Below, piece after piece: positions 29,830-38,675 of a DNA stretch of 64,000 nucleotides. The stretch comes from Saccharicrinis carchari (GTDB taxonomy: Bacteria; Bacteroidota; Bacteroidia; Bacteroidales; Marinilabiliaceae), in the NCBI RefSeq assembly GCF_900182605.1, contig NZ_FXTB01000007.1, forward strand, positions 62,001 to 126,000, in the 5' to 3' direction. The notes beneath the pieces were generated by a model, which made no database searches, was not told where the DNA came from, and was given only the letters and a program-made list of their open reading frames with translations. The first letter of the stretch is position 1, and every line of letters starts with the position of its first letter. Both the position numbers and the translations under genes were made by a program.

Positions 29830-30267
29830 TTACACAATTCTGTTTAAAACCGCATCGCCCCGCCGGATAGAATCCGACAGAGCGCTTATAGTTTCTGTTT
29901 TTGCTATCTCAAAAAAGCCGTCCCTCACCACAATATATTTATCGTGAAGTGGACAAGGGTTATCATTGTGGCAGCTTTTTAAGCCAAAACCGCATTTATG
30001 AAAGCAGTTATCCCCTTCCATCACATGGATAACTTGATACAATGTTAAATGCGATTGATTTTCGTCAAAGAAGAAACCACCACCCCTACCTTTTGCCGAA
30101 TTCAGCAATTGGTGCTTGGTAAGATTTTGTAGTATTTTTGCCGTATATGCTTCTGGAGCTTCAATTTCGCCGGCAATTTCACCAACACCCGGTCTTTTGT
30201 TTTCCCAGTTTCGCAACTGAATAAAAACCAATGCTCTAATGGCATACTCTGTACTTTTTGATAGCAT
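29830..30267 (-). CDS. Rrf2-family Fe-S regulator (NsrR/IscR-like)
   Basis: 145 residues. Winged helix at 1-75 (STEYAIRALVFIQLR, RGGGFFF wing) and a cysteine-bearing loop with C88, C92, C99 and C105; C92, C99 and C105 match the three-cysteine cluster of NsrR/IscR in spacing. It lies 13 bases behind the RIC gene and close to the NO reductase, so an NO-sensing role like NsrR is the natural inference. The likely operator is the palindrome at 31057-31086. Confidence 0.88.
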   Translation of the reverse strand: MLSKSTEYAIRALVFIQLRNWENKRPGVGEIAGEIEAPEAYTAKILQNLTKHQLLNSAKGRGGGFFFDENQSHLTLYQVIHVMEGDNCFHKCGFGLKSCHNDNPCPLHDKYIVVRDGFFEIAKTETISALSDSIRRGDAVLNRIV

Positions 30268-30280
30268 AGAAGTTTATTTT

Positions 30281-31006
30281 TTACTGACTCACCTTTTTGT
30301 TATTTAATTGCAACGCTTTAACAAAAAGAATATTGTTTTCTAAGTGTATATGTCGGTGCAAATCTTTTTCGAAATCACTTAACGTTTGATAGGTAATTCT
30401 ATATGTAGTACATCCATCTGCAGGAGGAGTATAGGTTGATGTTAGCTCAGATATTTGAACCAAGCGCTCACCTTCTGCCTGATGCTCTTCGTCCAATAAA
30501 GCAATATTCTTTTTTGCATCTTCCCAAACCCGCTTAAAATCAGCACTTTCCTTATTCAATTTCACCAATTTACGTATCAGAGGAAATACAAGAATTTCTT
30601 CTTTCTGCATATGCATAGTCAGGTTTCCCGCAACAACATCAAAGAGTTCTTTTACCTCAAATAATTCGGGATGATTACCACCATGCACGTTGCACAATTT
30701 TTCAAGCTTCTGTTTTAAGAAGGGTATATTATCACTTACGTAAGTGTGGTGTCTTTTTTCGATATAATCACAAAGCTCGTCCAATTCCATCCCATCTATA
30801 TACTTTGAATCAGGATCCTTAACTGTAAGCATCGCTTCTAATTCGGGTACTAAAGCATTGAGGTCTGCTCCTGATTTTTTACAGGCTTCTTCGAGGGTAA
30901 TTCCCCCGCCACAACAAAAGTCAATTTTATTTTTGTCGAAAAGCTGTGCAGTTTTATAATTAGCTTTTACAATGTCGCCAACGCGGGTGTTCAATTTTAT
31001 TTCCAT
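30281..31006 (-). CDS. ric: Iron-sulfur cluster repair di-iron protein (ScdA/YtfE/RIC)
   Basis: 241 residues. N-terminal ScdA domain with DFCCGGG at 29-35, then a hemerythrin-like bundle with RHHTYV, VHGGNHPEL, MHMQKEEILVFP, DEEHQAEGE and LHRHIHLENNILF. These supply the di-iron site that releases iron and mends Fe-S clusters damaged by NO or peroxide. First gene of a leftward operon, divergent from the NO reductase with 125 bases between. Confidence 0.93.
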   Translation of the reverse strand: MEIKLNTRVGDIVKANYKTAQLFDKNKIDFCCGGGITLEEACKKSGADLNALVPELEAMLTVKDPDSKYIDGMELDELCDYIEKRHHTYVSDNIPFLKQKLEKLCNVHGGNHPELFEVKELFDVVAGNLTMHMQKEEILVFPLIRKLVKLNKESADFKRVWEDAKKNIALLDEEHQAEGERLVQISELTSTYTPPADGCTTYRITYQTLSDFEKDLHRHIHLENNILFVKALQLNNKKVSQ

Positions 31007-31040
31007 GATGATTTAATTTTATTGTTAAAATATTACGCTA

Positions 31041-31102
31041 CAAAGATATCAAAATTTTATAAAAGGATATAAATATCTTTTTATAATTTTATCTTATATT
31101 TG
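31041..31102. promoter_or_regulatory. Divergent promoters around a shared palindromic operator (ric / NO reductase)
   Basis: Centre: TTATAAAAGGATAT (31057-31070), AA, ATATCTTTTTATAA (31073-31086), a 14-base inverted repeat with one mismatch. Rightward -7 element TATATTTG at 31095-31102 and leftward -7 element TATCTTTG (plus strand CAAAGATA, 31041-31048) lie at equal distance from the centre, both full TAnnTTTG matches. A dimer bound in the middle would cover both -33 regions and repress both genes. The Rrf2 protein next door is the likely ligand. Confidence 0.65.
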
Positions 31103-31131
31103 CCACTCTAATTTTAAATCCTTATTTAGTT

Positions 31132-33372
31132 ATGAACACAAAAAAGCTTTGGATAGCGTTTACCATGGTAATGGTAATATCTTTTGGAATTCTTGGGTAC
31201 TATGGGTACGAAATATACAAGGAAGCACCACCCATCCCCAAAAAAGTAGTTACTGCCGATGGAACGGTAATTTTTACTGCAAGTGATATCAAAGACGGCC
31301 AAAACGTTTGGCAATCAATTGGAGGCCAGGAAGTAGGATCGGTATGGGGGCACGGTGCCTACAAGGCCCCTGACTGGACAGCGGATTGGTTACACCGCGA
31401 AGCTGTTTTTATCTTAGATAAACTGGGTGAAGCAGAATACGCAGAACGTTATGACAAGCTTGACGATGAAAAGCAGGCCTTGTTGCAAAAAAGGCTTCAG
31501 AATGAATTACGAACCAACTCTTATGATTTTGAAACCGGAATACTGCATATTTCAGCATTAAGGCTTGAGGCATTTAAAGCCATAAGCCGCCATTATGCCA
31601 ATTTGTTTATGGATGGCGAGCAAGAGGCGGACCTGCGTGAGGCCTATGCCATACCCGCCAACAGCATTAAGGATGCCGACAGGATGTTTAAGTTCAACTG
31701 CTTTTTATTTTGGGCAACCTGGTCCACTGTTACAGAGCGGCCGGGGCAAGAAATAAGCTATACCAACAACTGGCCGCCCGAAAAACTGGTGGCCAACGAG
31801 CCCAGTGGCTCCTTGCTGCTCTGGACCGGTTTTAGCGTAATCATATTAATTGCCGGTATCGGTATGCTGGCCTGGTACTATGCCTCGCACCGAGATGAAG
31901 AGGAAAACAGCGAAGTACCCGCGGTAAATCCCTTGTCGGGTGTAAAGCAAACGCCATCAATGAAGGCAACCCTAAAATACTTTTGGGTAGTTACCGCACT
32001 TATCCTGGTACAAATACTCATGGGCGTGGTCACGGCACACTATGGGGTTGAAGGGCTAGCTTTTTATGGTTTCCCCCTGGCCGATTTCCTGCCCTACTCC
32101 ATTACGCGAACCTGGCATATTCAGTTAGCTATTTTTTGGATAGCCACCTCATGGTTAGCCACCGGATTGTTTATTGCGCCGGCCGTATCGGGCAAAGAGC
32201 CCAAATTTCAGAAACTGGGAGTAGATATTCTGTTTGGGGCACTGCTGGTAATTGTTCTCGGTTCGTTGGCCGGACAGTGGTTTGGCGTAATGCAAAAACT
32301 TGGCTTGGCCGAGAATTTTTGGTTTGGCCATCAAGGCTATGAATATGTAGATTTAGGGCGTTTTTGGCAAATATTCCTCTTCCTGGGATTATTTATCTGG
32401 CTATTTTTAATGGGCAGGGCTATTTGGCCAGCACTGCAAAAACGAGACGAAAACCAACATCTACTTTGGATGTTTTTAATTGCCTCTATTGCCATCGCTG
32501 CTTTTTATGGTGCCGGATTAATGTGGGGGCAGCAAACACACTTAACGATAGCCTCCTATTGGCGCTGGTGGGTGGTTCATCTTTGGGTAGAAGGTTTCTT
32601 TGAGGTGTTTGCCACGGTGGTTATTGCCTTTTTATTTGTGCGCATGCAATTGCTTCGCCCTTCCATTGCCACAGCAAGTGTATTGTTTTCAACTGTTATA
32701 TTTCTTTCGGGGGGTATCCTCGGCACCTTCCACCATTTATACTTTGCTGGTACTCCAACGGCTGTTTTGGCCATTGGGGCAAGTTTTAGTGCCCTGGAGG
32801 TAGCACCCTTGGTATTTATGGGATTCGAGGCGTATCATAACATAAAAATCAGCAAGGCAACAGCATGGGTTGCTGCATATAAATGGCCTATTTACTTTTT
32901 TGTTTCCGTTGCCTTTTGGAACCTGCTGGGAGCCGGGGTATTCGGATTCTTAATCAACCCCCCTATTGCCTTATATTATATGCAGGGCTTAAACACCACT
33001 CCAGTACATGCCCATACGGCTCTGTTTGGCGTGTACGGTATGTTAGGCATTGGCCTGATGCTATTTGTACTACGCGATATGGACCTGGAGGCAGAATGGA
33101 AAGAGAAACCCATTAAATACGCCTTTTGGGGCTTAAATATAGGTTTGCTACTGATGGTGCTCTTGAGCGTTTTGCCGGTAGGACTGGCACAAACCGTAGC
33201 AAGCGTTAAGCACGGCCTGTGGTATGCCCGCTCGGCAGAATTTCTGGAAACACCCTTTTTAGAAACCATACGATGGATGCGTGTAATCGGCGACACCATT
33301 TTTGCCGTTGGTGCATTGTACCTGGTGTGGTTTGTTTTTGGACTGAAAGGAGGATGGTCTGTAAAGAAATAA
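31132..33372 (+). CDS. norZ: Quinol-type nitric oxide reductase (qNOR, single subunit)
   Basis: 746 residues: an N-terminal helix and periplasmic cytochrome-c-like fold without haem site (about 30-220, WQSIGGQEVGSVWGHGAYKAPDWTADWLHREA in part), then a 12-helix haem-copper-oxidase-like core. Histidines for haem b, haem b3 and the non-haem iron are in RTWHIQLAIFW, FFEVFATV with preceding VVHLWVEG, FHHLYFAGTP and VHAHTALFGVYGM. Glutamates in the VEGFFE stretch are typical of NOR. It reduces NO to N2O using quinol at the inner membrane. With no nitrite reductase in view, the likely role is detoxification. Confidence 0.93.
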   Translation: MNTKKLWIAFTMVMVISFGILGYYGYEIYKEAPPIPKKVVTADGTVIFTASDIKDGQNVWQSIGGQEVGSVWGHGAYKAPDWTADWLHREAVFILDKLGEAEYAERYDKLDDEKQALLQKRLQNELRTNSYDFETGILHISALRLEAFKAISRHYANLFMDGEQEADLREAYAIPANSIKDADRMFKFNCFLFWATWSTVTERPGQEISYTNNWPPEKLVANEPSGSLLLWTGFSVIILIAGIGMLAWYYASHRDEEENSEVPAVNPLSGVKQTPSMKATLKYFWVVTALILVQILMGVVTAHYGVEGLAFYGFPLADFLPYSITRTWHIQLAIFWIATSWLATGLFIAPAVSGKEPKFQKLGVDILFGALLVIVLGSLAGQWFGVMQKLGLAENFWFGHQGYEYVDLGRFWQIFLFLGLFIWLFLMGRAIWPALQKRDENQHLLWMFLIASIAIAAFYGAGLMWGQQTHLTIASYWRWWVVHLWVEGFFEVFATVVIAFLFVRMQLLRPSIATASVLFSTVIFLSGGILGTFHHLYFAGTPTAVLAIGASFSALEVAPLVFMGFEAYHNIKISKATAWVAAYKWPIYFFVSVAFWNLLGAGVFGFLINPPIALYYMQGLNTTPVHAHTALFGVYGMLGIGLMLFVLRDMDLEAEWKEKPIKYAFWGLNIGLLLMVLLSVLPVGLAQTVASVKHGLWYARSAEFLETPFLETIRWMRVIGDTIFAVGALYLVWFVFGLKGGWSVKK

Positions 33373-33397
33373 GCACATTTTAAATTGTGCATTTAAC

Positions 33398-33427
33398 AAA
33401 AAGTCCGGCTTTTGTTGGGCTTTTTGT
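33398..33427 (+). terminator. Terminator of the NO reductase gene
   Basis: AAAAAGTCC, 9-base loop, GGGCTTTTT, then TGTTATTT: stem with one G-T pair. A smaller hairpin (GCACA...TGTGC) lies just before it. The remaining 270 bases up to the next gene hold nothing I recognise. Confidence 0.7.
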
Positions 33428-33695
33428 TATTTACAATACTTTTCTAAGTTGGAATACCTGCAATAAGGACCTTACAGGGAACTCTTATCTCTGCCATAAA
33501 AACTATCCCGTTTGTATTTCAATGCCCTACCCATAAGTACAATAGCATGAATTACAAATAGATTAGTTAAATACAAATGATCATTTAAACACTTGATGTG
33601 CAGTCCGAAGAATTATTCACCAAACATACATCGCAGTGCCACTACGGTAAATTATGAATGCCGATTTATATTAATTTTAACAATTTCCGTATTGG

Positions 33696-34067
33696 TTATC
33701 TATGTTGGTCAATTAATATGTTATTTCCATCCGGGTCGGTTAATGATATGTGTGCCGGTCCACTTGTGCCTGAATCTACTTCTGAATTTAATGCCATGCC
33801 ACTTTTTTTTAGCTGTTCCTGAATAACTCTAACGTCATCAAAATCTTCTATATTTTGCGCATTTTCGTCCCAGCCTGGATTAAATGTTATGATGTTATTT
33901 TCGAACATTCCTTCAAATAGCCCAATAATCGCATTGCCATTTTTCATAATGAGCCATTTTTGATTAATGTCGCCACCTAAGTCTGTAAACCCCAAATTTT
34001 CATAAAATTCTTTTGATTTTTGAATATCTTTCACTGCAAGACTTATTGAAAAAGCTCCTAATTTCAT
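33696..34067 (-). CDS. VOC-family (glyoxalase-fold) protein
   Basis: 123 residues from the Met at 34067 (another in-frame Met is two codons earlier). Typical single-domain VOC: FSISLAVKDIQKSKEFYENLGF at the start, the middle strand QKWLIMKNGNAIIGLFEG, and PAHISLTDPDGNNILIDQH at the end, where the conserved DPDGN loop is present. One metal-binding His or Glu set may be formed by H and the final strand. Substrate unknown; not closely similar to the other VOC protein in the window. Confidence 0.82.
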   Translation of the reverse strand: MKLGAFSISLAVKDIQKSKEFYENLGFTDLGGDINQKWLIMKNGNAIIGLFEGMFENNIITFNPGWDENAQNIEDFDDVRVIQEQLKKSGMALNSEVDSGTSGPAHISLTDPDGNNILIDQHR

Positions 34068-34532
34068 AATCATTCTATTTTAGTTCATTATTTCAAGTTC
34101 ATTATGCTTATGCTAAAATTCTCATAAAGTTTTTCTTGATACAATTATCACTAAATTATTATTTAAACAACAATTACATCAAAACATCTCCAACTTAGTA
34201 AGTTATTTCGTCTTATTAGTGCCAACAGCTCTGGCTATCATTAATACTTTTATATGATTTTGTACTAAACAGCAATGAATAATAAGCCATATGAGATTAC
34301 ACCCTGCAGAAGCGGGGTAGTTTTATGCAATACAGTTAAACATAACAGTTTGCTCATAACAAACATTTACATATTACGAGCAAAATCAGCTTAAGTAATG
34401 TGAGGGATCAAGTCCAAAAATCGCTTCCCCAATATACAAAAAACAAAATATTAAATGGCTTGAGTACAACATCAAATACATATTAAGCCAAGGCCTTAAA
34501 CGATGCTTAGTTGTTGTGCGTTCTAATATTTT
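34068..34532. other. Intergenic region, 465 bases
   Basis: AT-rich with many stops on both strands. I see no gene, strong hairpin or repeat beyond small local dyads. Confidence 0.4.
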
Positions 34533-35234
34533 TCATTCTGATATTTCCGCCTGCCAATATTCATAGCTTTTTATTTCTCCGTTTTCCATTTTAAACGCAT
34601 AAGACATTCGCTTTACTTTAGAAATTTTAAAGTCAATTTTATTTTTAAAAAGTTCTCCGTCATACGAAAAAGTATGATATTCTCCATTTTCTCCGCACAA
34701 ATCAATTTCGTCCGGTAATGATTTAGCAAAGTCGCTGTCTATATCTCTTCCTATAAATGTCTGGTCTAATTTGTCTGCTTGTGCTACAATTATTTTTGTT
34801 TTAATTCCTGAATTCAAGAAATCGCTCATTATTTCTTCGGATGTCTTTTCCCAAAGTGGTTCAACAACCTCAATGCCAAACGGTTTAAGTTTGCTTTCTC
34901 TATACGTTTTAACATCGTCTAAAAATATGTCGCCAAAAATAAAATGTGCAACTTTTTGACTTTTAAAGTGCTCCACCGCTTCGGCCATTCGTTCCTCATT
35001 GGTGCTTTTGTCCTTTGAAAGCAAAACCGTATAAAGCGGAATTCCAATACTGTCAGCTTGTTTTAATAATAGATTTAAGGGAATGGAATGCATTGAAGAT
35101 GTTAATGTTTCTTCGTTGATAGTAGTCAATAACGCTATAACTTCAAATTCATCTTCTTGCAGTGTTTTTTGCAATGCTAACGCAGAATCTTTTCCTCCAC
35201 TCCAATTAAATACTGCTTTTTTTCTTACTCTCAT
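34533..35234 (-). CDS. Diphthine-ammonia ligase-like PP-loop ATPase (DUF71)
   Basis: 233 residues. N-terminal PP-loop SGGKDSALAL near 11-20 marks ATP-pyrophosphatase chemistry. The second conserved block HFIFGDIFLDDVKTYRE and the third EYHTFSYDGELFK are typical of the DUF71/Dph6 family. In eukaryotes Dph6 amidates diphthine on EF2; bacteria lack diphthamide, and bacterial members are thought to modify other substrates, possibly in B12 or nucleotide metabolism. Single gene, low GC compared with its neighbours by eye. Confidence 0.85.
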   Translation of the reverse strand: MRVRKKAVFNWSGGKDSALALQKTLQEDEFEVIALLTTINEETLTSSMHSIPLNLLLKQADSIGIPLYTVLLSKDKSTNEERMAEAVEHFKSQKVAHFIFGDIFLDDVKTYRESKLKPFGIEVVEPLWEKTSEEIMSDFLNSGIKTKIIVAQADKLDQTFIGRDIDSDFAKSLPDEIDLCGENGEYHTFSYDGELFKNKIDFKISKVKRMSYAFKMENGEIKSYEYWQAEISE

Positions 35235-35441
35235 ATTTTCTATCTCGGCTTGTTTTTACTGACGCACAATTTTTTGATAAGCGCACACCATATGTTATTA
35301 TTGCAATTATGTATGAAGCTATTTTGTTGGTTAAATGTAGTACAATACGAAAGAATTATAGCAAAATGGAGTAGAATATTAAATAAGAAGGCAATAGTGC
35401 TGTTAAAGATACATAGAAACACGATAGCAGTTGAAGCAACC
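35235..35441. other. Gap between the PP-loop gene and the clpB terminator
   Basis: With the clpB terminator and its 3' tail this makes a 305-base gap. It contains the promoter side of the PP-loop gene. Nothing else is recognisable. Confidence 0.35.
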
Positions 35442-35489
35442 ACAAAAAAATACGTTTTATAGTCGTTTATAACGACTATAAAACGTATT
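35442..35489 (-). terminator. Terminator of clpB
   Basis: On the minus strand a perfect 19-base stem beginning AATACGTTTTATAGTCGTT, a 3-base loop, and its exact complement, then seven T. It is about 50 bases after the clpB stop and is unusually long and perfect. Confidence 0.9.
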
Positions 35490-35539
35490 GAGTTATTGCA
35501 ATGATTACTAATATTTTACTTTTTCGCCACTACGATCTA

Positions 35540-38122
35540 TTAATTCTTAAATATCAAATCGTTGTTCCTGTAATCTACCATAATTTTTTTGTCCCTTTCG
35601 ATGGTATCGGCCAAAATTTGTTTCGACAGCTCATTCAATACTTTCTTTTGCAGAACGCGCTTGATAGGTCGTGCACCAAAAAGAGGATCAAAACCGGCAT
35701 TGGCTATAAAGCGTACCGCCTCGTCGGTAATGTCAATCTTAACCTGCTTGCTGTCCAAGGTTGATTTTATACCATTAAACTGAAGCCTTACAATTTCCTC
35801 GATCTCTTTTTTACTCAAGGGCGAGAACATGACAATGTCATCTATGCGGTTTAAAAACTCAGGACGGATAGTTTTCCTTAACAGGTCGAACACCTCCGTT
35901 TTGGTTTTTTCCATCATTTGATTCTGATTTTCCTCGGTGGCATATTCAAAGTTTTGCTGTATAATATGGCTACCGGCATTAGAGGTCATAATGATGATCG
36001 TGTTTTTAAAATCCACCACCCTGCCCTTATTATCGGTCAGGCGACCGTCGTCCAATACCTGTAACAGCACGTTAAATACATCGGGGTGTGCCTTTTCAAT
36101 TTCATCTAACAATACTACCGAATAAGGCTTACGACGCACTGCTTCGGTAAGCTGGCCTCCTTCGTCGTAACCCACGTATCCCGGCGGTGCGCCTATAAGG
36201 CGCGATACAGAATGCCTTTCCTGAAACTCAGACATATCGATACGAGTCATTTTATTTTCGTCATCGAACAGGAAGGCCGCCAGTGTTTTGGCCAACTCCG
36301 TTTTACCCACACCCGACATACCAAGGAATATAAAGGAGCCCACCGGTCTTTTTTCATCCTGCAAACCTGCTCTGCTTCGCCTAATGGCATTTGCCACTGC
36401 TTCAATGGCCTCCTCCTGTCCAACTACCCTTTTGCGCAACTCTGCTTCTAAGGTCAGTAGTTTTTCTTTTTCGCTCTTTAACATCCGGGTAACCGGTATG
36501 CCTGTCCATCGGCTTACAACGCCGGCAATATCTTCCGAATCCACCTCTTCTTTTATCATGGGGTTTTCGGTTTGCCTGTCGCTGAGTTTTTGCTTTAGTT
36601 TTTCTATTTGCTCTTCGGCAGCCCGTATTTTACCATAGCGGAGCTCAGCCACCTTATCAAACTGTCCTTCGCGTTCGGCTTTTTGCGCCTCAAATTTAAA
36701 ATGCTCAATGTCCGATTTATTTTTTTGTATCTCGTCAACAATTGATTTTTCCTCCTGCCACTTGGCTCTCAGGCTGCTGCGCTGGTCCTTTAATTCCGAC
36801 AACTCCTTGCTGAGTCTTTGCAATTTCGCGCCATCGCCTTCTCTTTTGATGGCCTCACGCTCAATCTCTAATTGCTTCACCCTTCTTTCTAATTCATCCA
36901 CCTCTTCGGGAACGGAATTCATCTCCAATCGTAATTTAGCGGCCGCCTCATCTATCAGGTCGATAGCCTTATCGGGCAAAAACCTATCGGAGATATATTT
37001 GGTAGATAAACTTACAGCGGCTATAATGGCATCGTCCATAATCCTAACCTTATGGTGAGTTTCGTACCTTTCTTTCAGTCCGCGCAATATCGAAATAGCA
37101 CTGGGCATGTCAGGTTCGTTCACCATTACCAACTGGAAACGACGTTCCAGTGCCTTATCTTTCTCAAAGTATTTTTGATATTCATTCAAGGTTGTTGCCC
37201 CTACCGCACGTAAATCGCCTCGGGCCAAGGCAGGTTTAAGTATATTGGCCGCATCCATGGCACCTTCGCTCTTACCGGCACCCACTAAAGTGTGTATTTC
37301 GTCGATAAACAGGATAATACCTCCATCGCTGGCCTCCACTTCTTTTACAACCGCCTTTAAACGTTCTTCAAATTCGCCTTTATATTTAGCGCCGGCTATT
37401 AGTGCACCCATATCCAATGAAAATATAAGTTTGGTTTTTAAATTGTCGGGCACATCACCATCAACAATACGCATGGCCAGGCCTTCACCTATGGCCGTTT
37501 TTCCTACACCGGGCTCACCCACCAAAATAGGGTTATTTTTGGTACGTCGAGATAGTATTTGCAGCACACGCCTTATCTCCTCATCTCGTCCGATAACAGG
37601 ATCTAACTTACCCAAACGAGCGCTTTCGTTCAGGTTGATGGCATAACGGTTCAATGCATTGTATTTATCTTCGGCTGAGGGAGAATCTACTTTAGCTCCC
37701 TTCCGCAACTCTTCAATGGCCATGATCAGTGCCTTTTCGGATATCCCGGCATCTTTTAGCAGGCTGGATACGGCATCCTTAACCGACAAAAGTCCCAGCA
37801 ACAAATGCTCGATACTTACATACTGATCGCCAAACTGTTTGAGGTAATCCTTGGCTCGAAGCATAACCTGATTACTGGCACGTGACAGGTAAGGCTCACC
37901 ACCTGAAACCTTGGGGTAACTTTGTATGATGGCTTCCAAAGGATTGTTGATATTTTTTACCTCTAACTTATTGAACAAATGCGATATCACATTTTCGTCG
38001 ACCGCAAGTATGGCCTTTAAAATATGCCCCGGCTCAATGGCCTGATGACTAAGACTACTGGCAATACTAAGGGATTGCTGAATAGCCTCTTGCGATTTGA
38101 TGGTATATTCTTGTAAATTCAT
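35540..38122 (-). CDS. clpB: ClpB disaggregase (Hsp100)
   Basis: 860 residues. N-terminal repeat domain (1-145), first AAA+ ring with GEPGVGKTA at 202-210, a middle coiled-coil propeller (about 400-525, [17 protein letters not shown] and [18 protein letters not shown]) that binds DnaK, and second AAA+ ring with [15 protein letters not shown] near 600 and arginine fingers. The C-terminus ends in FKN without ClpP-binding IGF loop features, consistent with ClpB and not ClpA/C. It solubilises aggregated protein together with DnaK. Single gene with its own terminator. Confidence 0.97.
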   Translation of the reverse strand: MNLQEYTIKSQEAIQQSLSIASSLSHQAIEPGHILKAILAVDENVISHLFNKLEVKNINNPLEAIIQSYPKVSGGEPYLSRASNQVMLRAKDYLKQFGDQYVSIEHLLLGLLSVKDAVSSLLKDAGISEKALIMAIEELRKGAKVDSPSAEDKYNALNRYAINLNESARLGKLDPVIGRDEEIRRVLQILSRRTKNNPILVGEPGVGKTAIGEGLAMRIVDGDVPDNLKTKLIFSLDMGALIAGAKYKGEFEERLKAVVKEVEASDGGIILFIDEIHTLVGAGKSEGAMDAANILKPALARGDLRAVGATTLNEYQKYFEKDKALERRFQLVMVNEPDMPSAISILRGLKERYETHHKVRIMDDAIIAAVSLSTKYISDRFLPDKAIDLIDEAAAKLRLEMNSVPEEVDELERRVKQLEIEREAIKREGDGAKLQRLSKELSELKDQRSSLRAKWQEEKSIVDEIQKNKSDIEHFKFEAQKAEREGQFDKVAELRYGKIRAAEEQIEKLKQKLSDRQTENPMIKEEVDSEDIAGVVSRWTGIPVTRMLKSEKEKLLTLEAELRKRVVGQEEAIEAVANAIRRSRAGLQDEKRPVGSFIFLGMSGVGKTELAKTLAAFLFDDENKMTRIDMSEFQERHSVSRLIGAPPGYVGYDEGGQLTEAVRRKPYSVVLLDEIEKAHPDVFNVLLQVLDDGRLTDNKGRVVDFKNTIIIMTSNAGSHIIQQNFEYATEENQNQMMEKTKTEVFDLLRKTIRPEFLNRIDDIVMFSPLSKKEIEEIVRLQFNGIKSTLDSKQVKIDITDEAVRFIANAGFDPLFGARPIKRVLQKKVLNELSKQILADTIERDKKIMVDYRNNDLIFKN

Positions 38123-38648
38123 GATTTATAATTTTGTTAAAATTTGGTGAACAAAACGTATCAAATGTTTTGCCATTATGCAAAATAGGTCATTTTGACC
38201 ACTCACTTCTATTTTAGCTGACATTATTGCAGACTACAAGTGTACAATAAGCTATGTTTTACCTAAGAAAGCCCTTGCATAGGCTGTTGCTGAGCCATAG
38301 GAGTTTGGCGCAAAATAAAGGACAAGCATTTAAGCTGACAATTAACAAGATCTTCCCACTCCTCCTGAGCCCCAGACCCGCTTCCGCAAAATTGCCGTTA
38401 GCTCCCACCCGACTGTCGGCAGACAAGTTTTTTGGTACTGCTGCATCCGGAGCTACCCGAAAAAACATCATCCGTCGTATTAGGCTACTACAAGCTAACA
38501 ACCGCCTGCCTATTTTGAGAGAATTAATTGTTCCCGTACTTTTTTTCTTTTTATATTAGTCCAATCAAAACACAACACACAAGCGCTGTAATAATTTAAA
38601 TCAAAAAGGCACGCACAGCAAAACGAAGGAAATCACCAAGCCAAAAGC
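38123..38648. other. Intergenic region with an unexplained GC-richer segment
   Basis: The first 100 bases are AT-rich and hold the clpB promoter region; they include GGTCATTTTGACC (38189-38201) and a TGACA (38219-38223). From about 38290 to 38500 the sequence becomes GC-richer and both strands have open frames of 80-100 codons. Neither reads like a known protein. Short dyads are visible (CCGACTGTCGG near 38409, TAGCTCC facing GGAGCTA). It may be a structured RNA, a decayed gene or a repeat. Confidence 0.4.
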
Positions 38649-38675
38649 ATGTTTTCACTAAGGAAAGTACACTGT

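Noticed and set aside
38254-38559. 101-codon plus-strand frame and 80-codon minus-strand frame
   Set aside because: No domain, no signal peptide or family resemblance, and both strands are open over the same bases; kept only as an unexplained segment.
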